This document shows, in pieces, positions 1 through 7,184 of a stretch of 12,188 bases of DNA (its first letter is position 1; each line of letters starts with the position of its first letter). This DNA comes from Gammaproteobacteria bacterium (lineage in GTDB: Bacteria > Pseudomonadota > Gammaproteobacteria > UBA11654). The notes beneath the pieces are model-generated. The model saw only the letters and a program-made list of their open reading frames with translations. It was not told where the DNA came from and made no database searches. The translations under genes were made by a program, and so were the position numbers. Where the stretch lies: contig JABHDX010000032.1 of assembly GCA_018672815.1 (NCBI GenBank), positions 1 to 12,188 on the forward strand. Reading direction: 5' to 3'.

Positions 1-593
1 CCAAAATCAATATTTCTGTCTAAAGCACCAAGAGCAATGGTTTTTATTTTTCCATTTTTTCTAATCTTACAACCTTGTGGCATTCCTTCAATACTTGTTT
101 TAGCTGTACCTCTACTGAAGCTTCCTTTGGAATCAAACCCCATTCTTAAATGGATTGCATCAGGCATTTTTAATTTTAACTGTGCTGCTAAACAATCAGT
201 AGGGATTACATCAAAACCCACTCCTGGACATATAACGATTTCTGCGTCTTTAGCTTTATGCGATAATCTTTGGGAATCCTCAAAAACAGAAATTTCACCG
301 GTTATATCTAAATAATGGGTGTTCGCTTTAATGCAAGCTTCCATCATAGGTTTTGCTGTCTTAGAAAAAGGTCCCGCAGAGTGTACGACCACTGAAACGT
401 CTCTAATGTATTCTGCTAGAGCTTTATCTTCGAGTGAAAAACATCGAAAAGATAAATCTAATTCATCAGCTAAAGCTTTTATTTTTTCTTCATTTCGACC
501 AGCTAAAATGGGCTTCATGCCTTGCATTTTAGCTCTTCGTGCAGTCAATTCTCCTGTGAAGCCATTAGCACCGTAAATCATCCATTCTCTCAC
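1..593 (-). CDS. Saccharopine dehydrogenase-like NAD(P)-binding oxidoreductase (trans-acting enoyl reductase type), partial
   Basis: The first 197 codons are present; the C-terminus lies beyond base 1. Seen: an N-terminal Rossmann motif GANGFTG (residues 8-14), AGRN at 31-34, the block [15 protein letters not shown] with HYLDITGE (about 73-100), and [15 protein letters not shown] (about 123-137). These blocks are typical of the 'saccharopine dehydrogenase NADP-binding domain' family, which includes trans-acting enoyl reductases of lipid biosynthesis and many proteins of unknown substrate; true lysine-pathway saccharopine dehydrogenase is unlikely. I chose the GTG at 593 because it overlaps the msrB stop as GTGA and follows GGAG (604-601) by 7 nt. 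An ATG at 581 would remove only four residues (REW context) before the Rossmann strand. The gene is cotranscribed with msrB. No break is visible in the part present. The substrate cannot be told from sequence. Confidence 0.85.
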   Translation of the reverse strand, partial: MREWMIYGANGFTGELTARRAKMQGMKPILAGRNEEKIKALADELDLSFRCFSLEDKALAEYIRDVSVVVHSAGPFSKTAKPMMEACIKANTHYLDITGEISVFEDSQRLSHKAKDAEIVICPGVGFDVIPTDCLAAQLKLKMPDAIHLRMGFDSKGSFSRGTAKTSIEGMPQGCKIRKNGKIKTIALGALDRNIDF

Positions 594-991
594 TCTGTTT
601 CTCCATTGGATTCAAAATTTAATGAAAGTGAGTTTATACAATACCTAAGACCAGTTGGTTCAGGGCCATCGTTAAAAACATGGCCAAGATGGGCTTCACA
701 ATTTGCACATAACACCTCATTTCTTTCCATGCCATGACTTCTGTCAGATTCTATTCTTACTGCATCATTATTTTCAATGTCATAAAAACTTGGCCAACCC
801 GTTCCAGAGTCGAATTTAGTATTGGAATCAAAAAGTTTATTGCTGCAGCAAATACACAAGTATAGTCCTGAATCTTTATTCGCAAGAAGTTTGCCAGTAA
901 AAGGTGCCTCAGTGCCCTTTTTTTGTGTGACAAACATCTGATCGTCCGTTAGATGATCTAGGTTTATTTGATTTTTTTTATCAGTATTCAT
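590..991 (-). CDS. msrB: Peptide-methionine (R)-S-oxide reductase MsrB
   Basis: A complete 133-residue MsrB, close to the usual 130-140 for single-domain enzymes. It reduces methionine-R-sulfoxide in oxidised proteins, normally in the cytoplasm using thioredoxin. Seen: GTEAPFTG (26-33), the zinc-binding cysteine pairs C46/C49 and C95/C98, SGTGWPSFY (62-70), SHGMER (85-90), [10 protein letters not shown] (101-110) and the catalytic cysteine C118 in RYCINS. The usual resolving cysteine of the SGCGWP motif is replaced by Thr64. The family contains such forms, which are thought to be recycled directly by thioredoxin or through another cysteine; here C48, an extra cysteine next to the zinc pair, is a candidate (inference). 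There is no signal peptide. It overlaps the next gene by 4 nt and diverges from the acyltransferase gene at 1081. Confidence 0.97.
   Translation of the reverse strand: MNTDKKNQINLDHLTDDQMFVTQKKGTEAPFTGKLLANKDSGLYLCICCSNKLFDSNTKFDSGTGWPSFYDIENNDAVRIESDRSHGMERNEVLCANCEAHLGHVFNDGPEPTGLRYCINSLSLNFESNGETE
594..604 (-). promoter_or_regulatory. Ribosome binding site inside msrB that sets a GTG start
   Basis: On the minus strand GGAG (604-601) is followed by a 7-nt spacer and GTG (593-591), which overlaps the msrB TGA stop (592-590). The spacing and overlap are those of translational coupling. They decide the start of the downstream oxidoreductase in favour of GTG over the ATG at 581, which has no such site. 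Confidence 0.6.
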
Positions 992-1027
992 AAAGAGATT
1001 TTAAAACATTTAGTTTGCGATAAAAGA

Positions 1028-1056
1028 TTTTTTTTTAAGATGCGTGTTTATATAAT
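1028..1056 (+). promoter_or_regulatory. Candidate sigma-70 promoter for the acyltransferase gene
   Basis: A perfect TATAAT (1051-1056) lies 25 nt upstream of the ATG at 1081 in the 89-bp divergent gap with msrB. The hexamer 17 nt upstream (1028-1033) is all T and matches the -35 consensus poorly. In DNA this AT-rich a chance TATAAT is possible, so the call rests mainly on its position. No clear promoter for msrB could be picked on the other strand. Confidence 0.35.
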
Positions 1057-1080
1057 TAATATTGTGATTAAAATAAGCTA

Positions 1081-2013
1081 ATGGAACATAAAAAAATAGC
1101 CTTCTTCAATTACTTAATACCTCAAAACTGGATCATCAGTATTGCTCTACTAAGCGCTAAATTACTATCATATCTTCCGTTTCATTGGATTTTAAAGTTA
1201 GGACACATACTAGGCGTCTTTCTTTATTTCCTCCCATCCAAGCGATCTGCCATCGCTATAAAAAATATTGATCTCTGTTTTCCAACATTATCTGATTTTG
1301 AAAAAAAGAAATTATTGAAAAAACATTTTAGCTCTCTTGGAATTGGTCTTCTTGAAGTGGCTATGGTTCGATGGAAATCCAATAAGGCGTTTAAAAAACT
1401 CATAACAGTTAATGGTCTTGATCATCTAAGAAACGCTGTCAAAAAAGATAAGGGAGTTATTCTCATGAGTGCGCATTTTACTTCTCTAGAGGTTAGCGCT
1501 TTGATCGGAAGGAAAGAAATAGTTTCCGATCTTCCTCCTTTAGTTGGCATGTATCGTTTAGGAAGCAATGAGATAATCAATCAATTCTTTCGTCAAGCAA
1601 GGCTTAGATCAGTTGAAGGATTAGTCACTAAATTTGAAGTCAAAAGCTTAATCAAAGCATTAAAAGAAAAGAAAATTATCTGGTATGCTTCTGATCAAAA
1701 TTTCACTGGCAAAAATGCAATTGAATTGGAATTTTTTAACCAAAAAGCAATGGCAAACACTGCGATCACTAGATTCATTGAAATAACAGGTTGCAGTGTA
1801 CTGCCATTTTTTCCCACCAGATTAGAAAATCATCAAGGTTATAGTCTTACTATTTATCCAGAAATTAATTATGCTGCAAATCAAGATCCTGAATCATTTC
1901 TTAAAGAATTTTATCGTGTACTAGAGGAGCATATTAAGAAAAATCCTGAGCAATATTATTGGATCCATCGAAGATTTAAATCCAATCTTGAGAATAAAAA
2001 TCCATACCTATAA
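1081..2013 (+). CDS. lpxL: Lipid A late acyltransferase, LpxL/HtrB family
   Basis: A complete 310-residue member of the LpxL/LpxM acyltransferase family, which adds a secondary acyl chain to Kdo-lipid A at the inner membrane (E. coli LpxL is about 306). Seen: a hydrophobic N-terminal segment (about 17-52) fitting a membrane anchor, the KRSAIAIKNIDLCFP block (54-68), the catalytic HX4E motif with H132 and E137 (HFTSLE), the VGMYR segment (about 155-159), the WYASDQNF block typical of the family, and the C-terminal YYWIHRRFK signature. Which acyl chain and position it uses (LpxL, LpxM or LpxP role) cannot be read from these motifs, so the symbol is a family-level assignment. It stands alone on the plus strand, divergent from msrB, and ends 17 nt from the convergent MORN-protein gene with no hairpin terminator that I can see. 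The nearby Kdo kinase fits a lipid A-core role. Confidence 0.92.
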   Translation: MEHKKIAFFNYLIPQNWIISIALLSAKLLSYLPFHWILKLGHILGVFLYFLPSKRSAIAIKNIDLCFPTLSDFEKKKLLKKHFSSLGIGLLEVAMVRWKSNKAFKKLITVNGLDHLRNAVKKDKGVILMSAHFTSLEVSALIGRKEIVSDLPPLVGMYRLGSNEIINQFFRQARLRSVEGLVTKFEVKSLIKALKEKKIIWYASDQNFTGKNAIELEFFNQKAMANTAITRFIEITGCSVLPFFPTRLENHQGYSLTIYPEINYAANQDPESFLKEFYRVLEEHIKKNPEQYYWIHRRFKSNLENKNPYL

Positions 2014-2030
2014 AAATCCTGGCAATCGTA

Positions 2031-2387
2031 TTATCTAGTTTTTCCTTTTGATGAATATGGGTTTCCTCGACTGGTTGGGGGGAGACTACCAATATTTCTG
2101 AAATCTTTTTTTTGCATCAACCTTCCATTGGAAGAAAAAGTTTTCCATACGCCAGTTGGTATACCATCATTGTATTTCTCTCTTGCTTGAAGCTCGCCAT
2201 TCTCATAGAAAAATTCCCAGATACCATGCTTTTTTCTATTTTTTACTTCCCCAGAAAGATAGATTTCTCCATTGTCATGATGAGCAATAAATTTTCCATC
2301 GGGAGGTAATTCCTGTGCATTAATATTCATTAAGACTGTGAAGAAGATCCCAGAAAGTAAGATTATTTTTTTTATCATCAAATTCAT
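2031..2387 (-). CDS. Small exported MORN-repeat (YwqK-like) protein
   Basis: A 118-residue protein whose first 25 residues look like a Sec signal peptide: lysines at 6-7, a hydrophobic core (8-20), then NINAQ before the mature part. The mature region holds about three MORN-variant repeats with spacing near 23 residues: DGKFIAHHDNGEI, HGIWEFFYENGELQAREKYNDG and GVWKTFSSNGRLMQKKDF, each with an aromatic position followed by NG. Such repeats occur in proteins annotated 'toxin-antitoxin system YwqK family antitoxin', but that name comes from one homologue and no toxin lies nearby, so I infer only an exported protein of unknown role. The tail (100-118) is short, polar and probably disordered. The start could be M1 or M4; neither has a good Shine-Dalgarno site. 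It lies 70 nt downstream of kdkA on the same strand and converges on the acyltransferase gene. Confidence 0.75.
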   Translation of the reverse strand: MNLMIKKIILLSGIFFTVLMNINAQELPPDGKFIAHHDNGEIYLSGEVKNRKKHGIWEFFYENGELQAREKYNDGIPTGVWKTFSSNGRLMQKKDFRNIGSLPPTSRGNPYSSKGKTR

Positions 2388-2457
2388 TTATGAATAATAA
2401 TACGAGTTTTTACCTATATTTGATATTTACATTTTTTCTATAAGGCAATGACATCAA

Positions 2458-3168
2458 TTAAAAAGAAGCGGCTGTGACTAATTCAGTCCAATCTTTCTCT
2501 GGAAAATCTAGATTTATTGATAAGGTCAATTTTAATATTGATTTTCTAAGCCTGTTCAAATTAGCATGAAGAATTTGCGGAGATGATTTTGAGAATTTTG
2601 TTTTATCAAAATCTAAAAAAAATACTCTACCATTGGGATTAATTTGTATATTTTCAACATTGAGATCTTGATGGATAATTCCATGTTGATGAAATCTAGA
2701 AAGACATTCGCCAATTGCTTTCCATAAATCCTGAGTCATTAACTCCTGTCTTAATTTATCTCCCATGGATTGAACGCTTGGTATTACTTCCGTCAAAAGA
2801 TCCGCTTGGTAGATGAAACCCGATCGCCTGATTCTAGCAGCTATCGGTAAAGGCACAGGTAAATTCAAAGCCTGCATCTGGTTTAATAAATTCCACTCCT
2901 TAAAAGATCGCGTTTCTTCCAAGCCCGCATATAAGTATTGATCGTATATTAATTTAGAAAGAAATCCGCCACGACAATAATGCTTTAATGCACAAGATCT
3001 ACCCTCCCAATCAATAAAAAAAACAGAACCTCTTCCTTTTTTACTCTCAGGCAAGACTTGTCTATTTTTCCAATGGATTGGATTAAAAATATCATCATTC
3101 AAATTATGAATTAAAGTATCATCATATAAAATGACGCTTTGGTTAACTTTTAATATTTTTTTACTCAT
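2458..3168 (-). CDS. kdkA: 3-deoxy-D-manno-octulosonic acid (Kdo) kinase KdkA
   Basis: A 236-residue kinase of the KdkA/WaaP family, which phosphorylates Kdo on the lipid A precursor at the cytoplasmic face of the inner membrane. Seen: a glycine-rich GRGSVFF (45-51), the ATP-binding lysine K62 in ALKHYCRGGF, a conserved RGG region before YDQYLYAG, LNLPVPLPIAAR (101-112), the catalytic loop HQDLN with D168 and N170/N173, and the metal-binding segment LDFDK with D186. The ending NLNRLRKS is also characteristic. The length matches the family (about 230-250). Known KdkA enzymes act where a single Kdo is attached (Haemophilus, Vibrio), so this cell may make a phosphorylated single-Kdo core (inference). 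The start codon is only 3 nt from the divergent glycosyltransferase start, and I see no Shine-Dalgarno site upstream. Confidence 0.93.
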   Translation of the reverse strand: MSKKILKVNQSVILYDDTLIHNLNDDIFNPIHWKNRQVLPESKKGRGSVFFIDWEGRSCALKHYCRGGFLSKLIYDQYLYAGLEETRSFKEWNLLNQMQALNLPVPLPIAARIRRSGFIYQADLLTEVIPSVQSMGDKLRQELMTQDLWKAIGECLSRFHQHGIIHQDLNVENIQINPNGRVFFLDFDKTKFSKSSPQILHANLNRLRKSILKLTLSINLDFPEKDWTELVTAASF

Positions 3169-3171
3169 ACA

Positions 3172-4239
3172 ATGAATTCTTTTGATAACAGTTTAGCTCT
3201 AAAAAATATTTGTGTAATTAGATTATCAGCACTAGGCGACTGTTGTCATGCTTTAGCAGTGGTACAAAATTTAAGAAAACAATTACCGGAAGCAAATATC
3301 ACATGGATTATTGGTAAAACTGAGTATCAACTCGTTGATCAAATACCAAATATTCAGTTCATTGTCATCGATAAATCCAAACTGTTTAAATCCTTAAAGA
3401 CAGTCTTCATGGAATTGAGAAATATAACTTTTGATGTTCTCTTGAATATGCATGCTTCAATGAGTGCAAATTTAGTAAGTCTAATGGTCTCATCAAAAAG
3501 AAAAATTGGATACGACAAAGCAAGAGCTAGAGATCTACAAAATATTTTCTGTCATCAGTCAATACCATCAAAAAACAATCAACATGTTTTAGATGGCATG
3601 TTTGAATTCTCAAAAATCATTGGAATAGATTGCGAAAAACCCGAATGGAATTTACCCATTTGCAAAAAAGCTAGAACTGCTATGAACTCTTATATTAATC
3701 TAGATCAAGTCACCTGCGTAATCAGTCCTTGCAGCAGTCAACGTTATGGTGATAAATACAATAGAAGCTGGCCTATTGATCACTATATTGAGGTTATTAA
3801 TCATCTCATTACAATCAAAGTACAGGTGATCATCACAGGTGGTAATACTGCCATAGAACAAAAATATTCAAAAAGTATTTCCAATGCTTTCCCGGATCAA
3901 ATTACGAATTTAATTGGCAAGAGCTCTATTAAAGAATTAGCTGCCATTATCAGCTTATCGGATTTTGTTATTTCACCTGACTCAGGACCTGTCCATATTG
4001 CCACAACAGTCAATACACCTGTCATCGGCCTTTACGCTATGAGCAACCCTCTGAGAAGTGGTCCTTATAATTCTCAAAAATGGGTTATTGATGCCTATGA
4101 AGAATCACTGAGTGTTTTCATGAATACCCAAATACAAAACGTAAAATGGGGCCAAAAAATAAAGCACCCCAAAGCCATGCATCTGATTCTTCCTAAAACA
4201 GTTATCCATTCTATTAATCAACTGATAGCAGCTTTATAA
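3172..4239 (+). CDS. Glycosyltransferase family 9 protein, heptosyltransferase type (WaaC/WaaF/WaaQ-like)
   Basis: A complete 355-residue GT-B protein of family 9, which transfers ADP-heptose-derived heptose to the LPS inner core at the cytoplasmic membrane. Seen: an N-terminal strand then RLSALGD with D23 at the position of the catalytic Asp of WaaC; SPCSSQRYGDKYNRSWP (about 185-201), the acceptor/nucleotide region; IITGG (220-224); GKSSIKELAAI (249-259); and the sugar-nucleotide loop SPDSGPVHIA (268-277) with D270 and H275, followed by TPVIGLYAMSNPLRSGPY. WaaC, WaaF and WaaQ cannot be separated reliably by eye. There are about ten residues before the first strand, more than usual, but no other start codon lies between. 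It is divergent from kdkA, and its last 22 bp overlap the convergent cyclodeaminase-family gene. No Shine-Dalgarno site is visible. Confidence 0.9.
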   Translation: MNSFDNSLALKNICVIRLSALGDCCHALAVVQNLRKQLPEANITWIIGKTEYQLVDQIPNIQFIVIDKSKLFKSLKTVFMELRNITFDVLLNMHASMSANLVSLMVSSKRKIGYDKARARDLQNIFCHQSIPSKNNQHVLDGMFEFSKIIGIDCEKPEWNLPICKKARTAMNSYINLDQVTCVISPCSSQRYGDKYNRSWPIDHYIEVINHLITIKVQVIITGGNTAIEQKYSKSISNAFPDQITNLIGKSSIKELAAIISLSDFVISPDSGPVHIATTVNTPVIGLYAMSNPLRSGPYNSQKWVIDAYEESLSVFMNTQIQNVKWGQKIKHPKAMHLILPKTVIHSINQLIAAL

Positions 4240-5174
4240 ACTGCTTCTGCTATGACTAAATCTTGAACAGCAACTCCAGTCAAATCTGCAACTGTTATCT
4301 GATCGTAATGGCTTCGGCCTTGGGCTGAACCCTCAAATATTTGTCCTATTTCAATTAAACTACTTACTTCTATCAATCCTGATTTCAACGCTTGATGAAC
4401 TTCACCCCTTAACTCATTTTGTGTAATACTATCAGCAACGACTATGTCTGCTCTTGCTAAGATATTAACATCCAATTCACATTTCTCCGGCGTGTCTGAA
4501 CCTACCGCTGTGATATGGGTTCCTGGTTGCACCCAATCAGACTGTATAATCGCCTTTTTTGAAGAAGTTGTGGTAATAATTAAACGAGCTTCACTGACCA
4601 ATGCAGCTAAATCCTTATGTATTACTAAATCTACCTCAAGATCAGAAAGGTCCTTTTGCAATGCTTTACTCTTGTCTGAATCTCGCCCCCAAACATTTAT
4701 GGTTTTAATAGGCATAAGATCCATCAAACATCTGGCTTGGTATCTCGCTTGGACGCCAGTTCCAATAATAGCTGCACTGTTAATGTCTTGATTAACTAAA
4801 AGATTAGATGCCATGGCACCTGCAATACCAGTTCTCAAATCTGTTAAATTCGCTTGATCGATCAATACTGCTTTTGGTATACCAGTAGCTATATCAAAGA
4901 GAAGCATCATCCCTTGTCCAGGTTTAAGTCCCAACTGGTTGTTTTCACCAAAGCCTGAAGCAATTTTAATCACATAAAAAGAACCACCTCTGATATATCC
5001 ATATTTAATATGAACTTCACCTGGTGGCTGATCAAAAAGAAGTTCTCCTACTGGAGGTATCTCAGCATTACCATTCGAGTATTCAATAAATGCCTGCTTC
5101 ATTGGCTGATGTATCTCAATTTCATCAAGTAAAGATGATATTTGCTCCCAATTAAGAACAAGAGGTTGTGTCAT
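4218..5174 (-). CDS. Ornithine cyclodeaminase/mu-crystallin family NAD(P)-dependent imine reductase or dehydrogenase
   Basis: A complete 318-residue member of the ornithine cyclodeaminase/mu-crystallin family. Seen: substrate-binding K70 (YVIKIASGF), the LTDLRTGIAGAMAS block (110-123) with R114, the dinucleotide motif IIGTGVQA (136-143), and SDTPEKCELD with D227 at the position of the family's catalytic acid. The family includes ornithine cyclodeaminase, alanine dehydrogenase, ketimine reductase, EutC of hydroxyectoine use, and iminosuccinate reductase BhcD. I favour an imine-reducing enzyme because its ATG overlaps the stop of a dehydratase-type gene (ATGA), the pairing seen for BhcB/BhcD and EutB/EutC; this is inference. 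Pairs making 2,3-diaminopropionate (SbnA/SbnB) are an alternative, but the partner there is cysteine-synthase-like rather than dehydratase-like. It is the last gene of the operon, and its 3' end overlaps the GT9 gene. Confidence 0.88.
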   Translation of the reverse strand: MTQPLVLNWEQISSLLDEIEIHQPMKQAFIEYSNGNAEIPPVGELLFDQPPGEVHIKYGYIRGGSFYVIKIASGFGENNQLGLKPGQGMMLLFDIATGIPKAVLIDQANLTDLRTGIAGAMASNLLVNQDINSAAIIGTGVQARYQARCLMDLMPIKTINVWGRDSDKSKALQKDLSDLEVDLVIHKDLAALVSEARLIITTTSSKKAIIQSDWVQPGTHITAVGSDTPEKCELDVNILARADIVVADSITQNELRGEVHQALKSGLIEVSSLIEIGQIFEGSAQGRSHYDQITVADLTGVAVQDLVIAEAVYKAAIS

Positions 5175-6127
5175 GCAATAATCTCCTTAATTTTGTCCAT
5201 ACTAATATTAGCACCACAAATAATGATCAACACTCGCTTACCCTTTAACTGTTTTTTAAGTTTTAAAAATCCTGCAACAGCTGTGCCAGCAGATCCCTCG
5301 ATCATCATTTGATGTGTATCCATAAAAGATTTCATGGCACTAGCGATTTCCTCTTCGCTAACTAGAATCGATTGATCCACTATGGATTGACAATACTCAA
5401 AAGTAATGGAGCCTTGCTCTAATGCTCCTGCAGATCCATCACTCAAAGTATCCAAATGATCAATATCAATAATGTATCCTGCCTCTAAGGCATAATGCAT
5501 AGCGGCCGAGTGAGATGGAGAGCAAGCTATCACCTTTGTGTTGCTGTTTTTTTGTTTTAAATAGCCTCCAATACCAGAAATCAGTCCGCCTCCTCCAACA
5601 CAAACCAATACAGCATCTATTGCTTGCATCTGATGATAAGCTTCAGCAGCAGCAGTGCCTTGCCCAACTATTACATCATAATCATTATAGGGAGAAAGAA
5701 ATGGTAAATTATTCTTTTCTGCGTATATGCGGCCTTCAGTTTCTGCGTCTCCAGATGTCTTTCCTTTTATCTGATAGTCTGCCCCTAAATATTTTATCTT
5801 ATTCAACTTTGCTGGAGAAACACTCTCGGGTAGAAATATCAATGTATCTAATTTAAGAATACCTGCAGCATAGGCAACAGCAGAGCCATGATTTCCTGAC
5901 GAAGCTGTTATAATTTTTTTAGGATCTTCTTTAGATAGCAAAGTCATTTTATTGCTGGCTCCTCTTGCTTTGAAAGAACCAGTGACTTGAAAATTCTCCA
6001 ATTTTAGAAAAACCTCTGCTCCAGATTCTTCACTCAATGAAGGAGAAAATTGCAATGGTGTTTGTCGAATAATATGTCGTATTCTCTCAAGTGCAACCTC
6101 AACATCTTTAAAAAATTTATCTTGCAT
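5171..6127 (-). CDS. PLP-dependent serine/threonine dehydratase-type enzyme (fold type II)
   Basis: A complete 318-residue PLP enzyme of the tryptophan-synthase-beta fold. Seen: the Schiff-base lysine K53 in TGSFKARGA, the ASSGNHG loop (75-81), the phosphate-binding glycine loop GGGGL (178-182), the TLSDG segment (about 227-231), and a C-terminal IICGAN in which C304 sits where most relatives have serine contacting the PLP ring nitrogen. It has no ACT regulatory domain, so it is not a feedback-controlled biosynthetic IlvA; its size fits catabolic dehydratases, serine racemase, threo-3-hydroxyaspartate dehydratase or EutB. The product would be an imine that hydrolyses to a keto acid or is reduced by a partner. 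The downstream gene overlaps by 4 nt, and the upstream glycosyltransferase gene overlaps its start by 11 nt. The exact substrate is undetermined; hydroxyaspartate is my preferred guess from the pairing. Confidence 0.9.
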   Translation of the reverse strand: MQDKFFKDVEVALERIRHIIRQTPLQFSPSLSEESGAEVFLKLENFQVTGSFKARGASNKMTLLSKEDPKKIITASSGNHGSAVAYAAGILKLDTLIFLPESVSPAKLNKIKYLGADYQIKGKTSGDAETEGRIYAEKNNLPFLSPYNDYDVIVGQGTAAAEAYHQMQAIDAVLVCVGGGGLISGIGGYLKQKNSNTKVIACSPSHSAAMHYALEAGYIIDIDHLDTLSDGSAGALEQGSITFEYCQSIVDQSILVSEEEIASAMKSFMDTHQMMIEGSAGTAVAGFLKLKKQLKGKRVLIIICGANISMDKIKEIIA

Positions 6128-7184
6128 TACTATTTATTCCTATTTGTTTGTATATATCTTCGTAGGCATCTGTCATTCGTTCCACCGTATAGTTTTTTGA
6201 CTTCACAATATTGCTAGCCTTCATCTTCTCATAGAGTTGTTGATTTTCAGTCAATTTTAATAAATAGGACATATAATCATCTATTGCATCTTCTTCCACT
6301 AAATATCCATTATTGCCATGGTTAATTATTTCAGGTATTCCACCCACGTTGGAAGCGATAATGGGTAAACCAAAGGCAAGTGCATCAAGGAGTATAGACC
6401 CTAAACCTTCATGTCGAGATGGAAATAGAAATAAATCAAATGCTTTCATATAGTCTCCAACATTATCCACATGCCCAATGACTTTAATATTGCTTAATTG
6501 ACTAGCTTGCATCAAAAATTTATTTTCATCTCTACCTCCACCAATCAACATAAAAAAAATATTGGGATGCGTTCTTTGCATTTTTTCTGCAAGAGAAAAA
6601 ATTTGATTCTGTCCTTTGTGACTATCATCGAGAGCACCAATATGGCCAACGATGAACTTATTTTCTAACTCAGATTTTATTTTTTCAACATTTGATGGGT
6701 TGAAATTAAGTGACGAATGAGCACTATTAACTATATGGTAATCAAAAGAAAGGTTCAGACTTTTTTCTACATTCTCAGCAATATTCTGAGTTAAAGTAAC
6801 AATCATCGAAGCACCCTGATAAATGGATGCATTGACTATATTATTTTTTGGCATCCTTTGTACCCTTCTTGTGATCAAGTAATTTTTTTTCAACAATAAA
6901 GTACAGAACCAAAGAGCAAAAAAAGATCTTGATTCATGAAAATGCAGAATACCTTCATTAAAAAAGTATCTAATGCATGAAATAACACCAAACCCTACTG
7001 CATTAACCTCTAGATTTACGATGCTTGCTGCTTTTTTTTGTATCTCTGAATTTTTTTTGCAAATGAGAGATTGATGAAAGCCTCGCCTGGATAAGTCTTT
7101 TATCAGAAGTAAAGTTTGTCTCTCTCCTCCTCTAAAACCAGATGCTAAATTGATGTGATTAACTCTTGGAAGATGATTATCCAT
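6117..7184 (-). CDS. Glycosyltransferase family 4 (LPS core type)
   Basis: A 355-residue GT-B glycosyltransferase of the retaining family 4. Seen: an N-terminal acceptor-domain motif SGFRGGERQT (15-24), an inter-domain region about 160-180, then the nucleotide-sugar domain with GHIGALDDSHKGQ (180-192), LIGGG (213-217), and SRHEGLGSILLDALAFGLPIIA (256-277), then GGIPEI. The usual EX7E is EX7D here (E259, D267); the EGLG...LLDA form is shared by other proteobacterial LPS glycosyltransferases as far as I recall, so it is probably active. There is no signal peptide, fitting cytoplasmic work on LPS core sugars. I chose ATG at 7184, which overlaps the stop of the zinc-finger gene by 8 nt; an in-frame TTG at 7193 would add three residues. 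Neither has a Shine-Dalgarno site, so coupling is likely. Donor and acceptor sugars are unknown. Confidence 0.9.
   Translation of the reverse strand: MDNHLPRVNHINLASGFRGGERQTLLLIKDLSRRGFHQSLICKKNSEIQKKAASIVNLEVNAVGFGVISCIRYFFNEGILHFHESRSFFALWFCTLLLKKNYLITRRVQRMPKNNIVNASIYQGASMIVTLTQNIAENVEKSLNLSFDYHIVNSAHSSLNFNPSNVEKIKSELENKFIVGHIGALDDSHKGQNQIFSLAEKMQRTHPNIFFMLIGGGRDENKFLMQASQLSNIKVIGHVDNVGDYMKAFDLFLFPSRHEGLGSILLDALAFGLPIIASNVGGIPEIINHGNNGYLVEEDAIDDYMSYLLKLTENQQLYEKMKASNIVKSKNYTVERMTDAYEDIYKQIGINSNAR

Noticed and set aside
37..576. Two open frames on the plus strand at the left edge
   Set aside because: They are antisense to a continuous minus-strand frame with clear Rossmann and saccharopine-dehydrogenase-like motifs; their translations show no family features.
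2014..2030. Possible bidirectional terminator between the acyltransferase and MORN-protein genes
   Set aside because: The 17-bp gap and its flanks show no stem of useful length followed by a T run on either strand.
2031..2387. Toxin-antitoxin module based on the YwqK-like repeats
   Set aside because: No toxin gene is adjacent, and the protein appears to be exported; MORN repeats alone do not support an antitoxin role.
4444..5856. Plus-strand open frames of about 113-115 codons inside the cyclodeaminase and dehydratase genes
   Set aside because: Both lie opposite well-conserved coding sequence and encode no recognisable domain; long antisense frames are common by chance.
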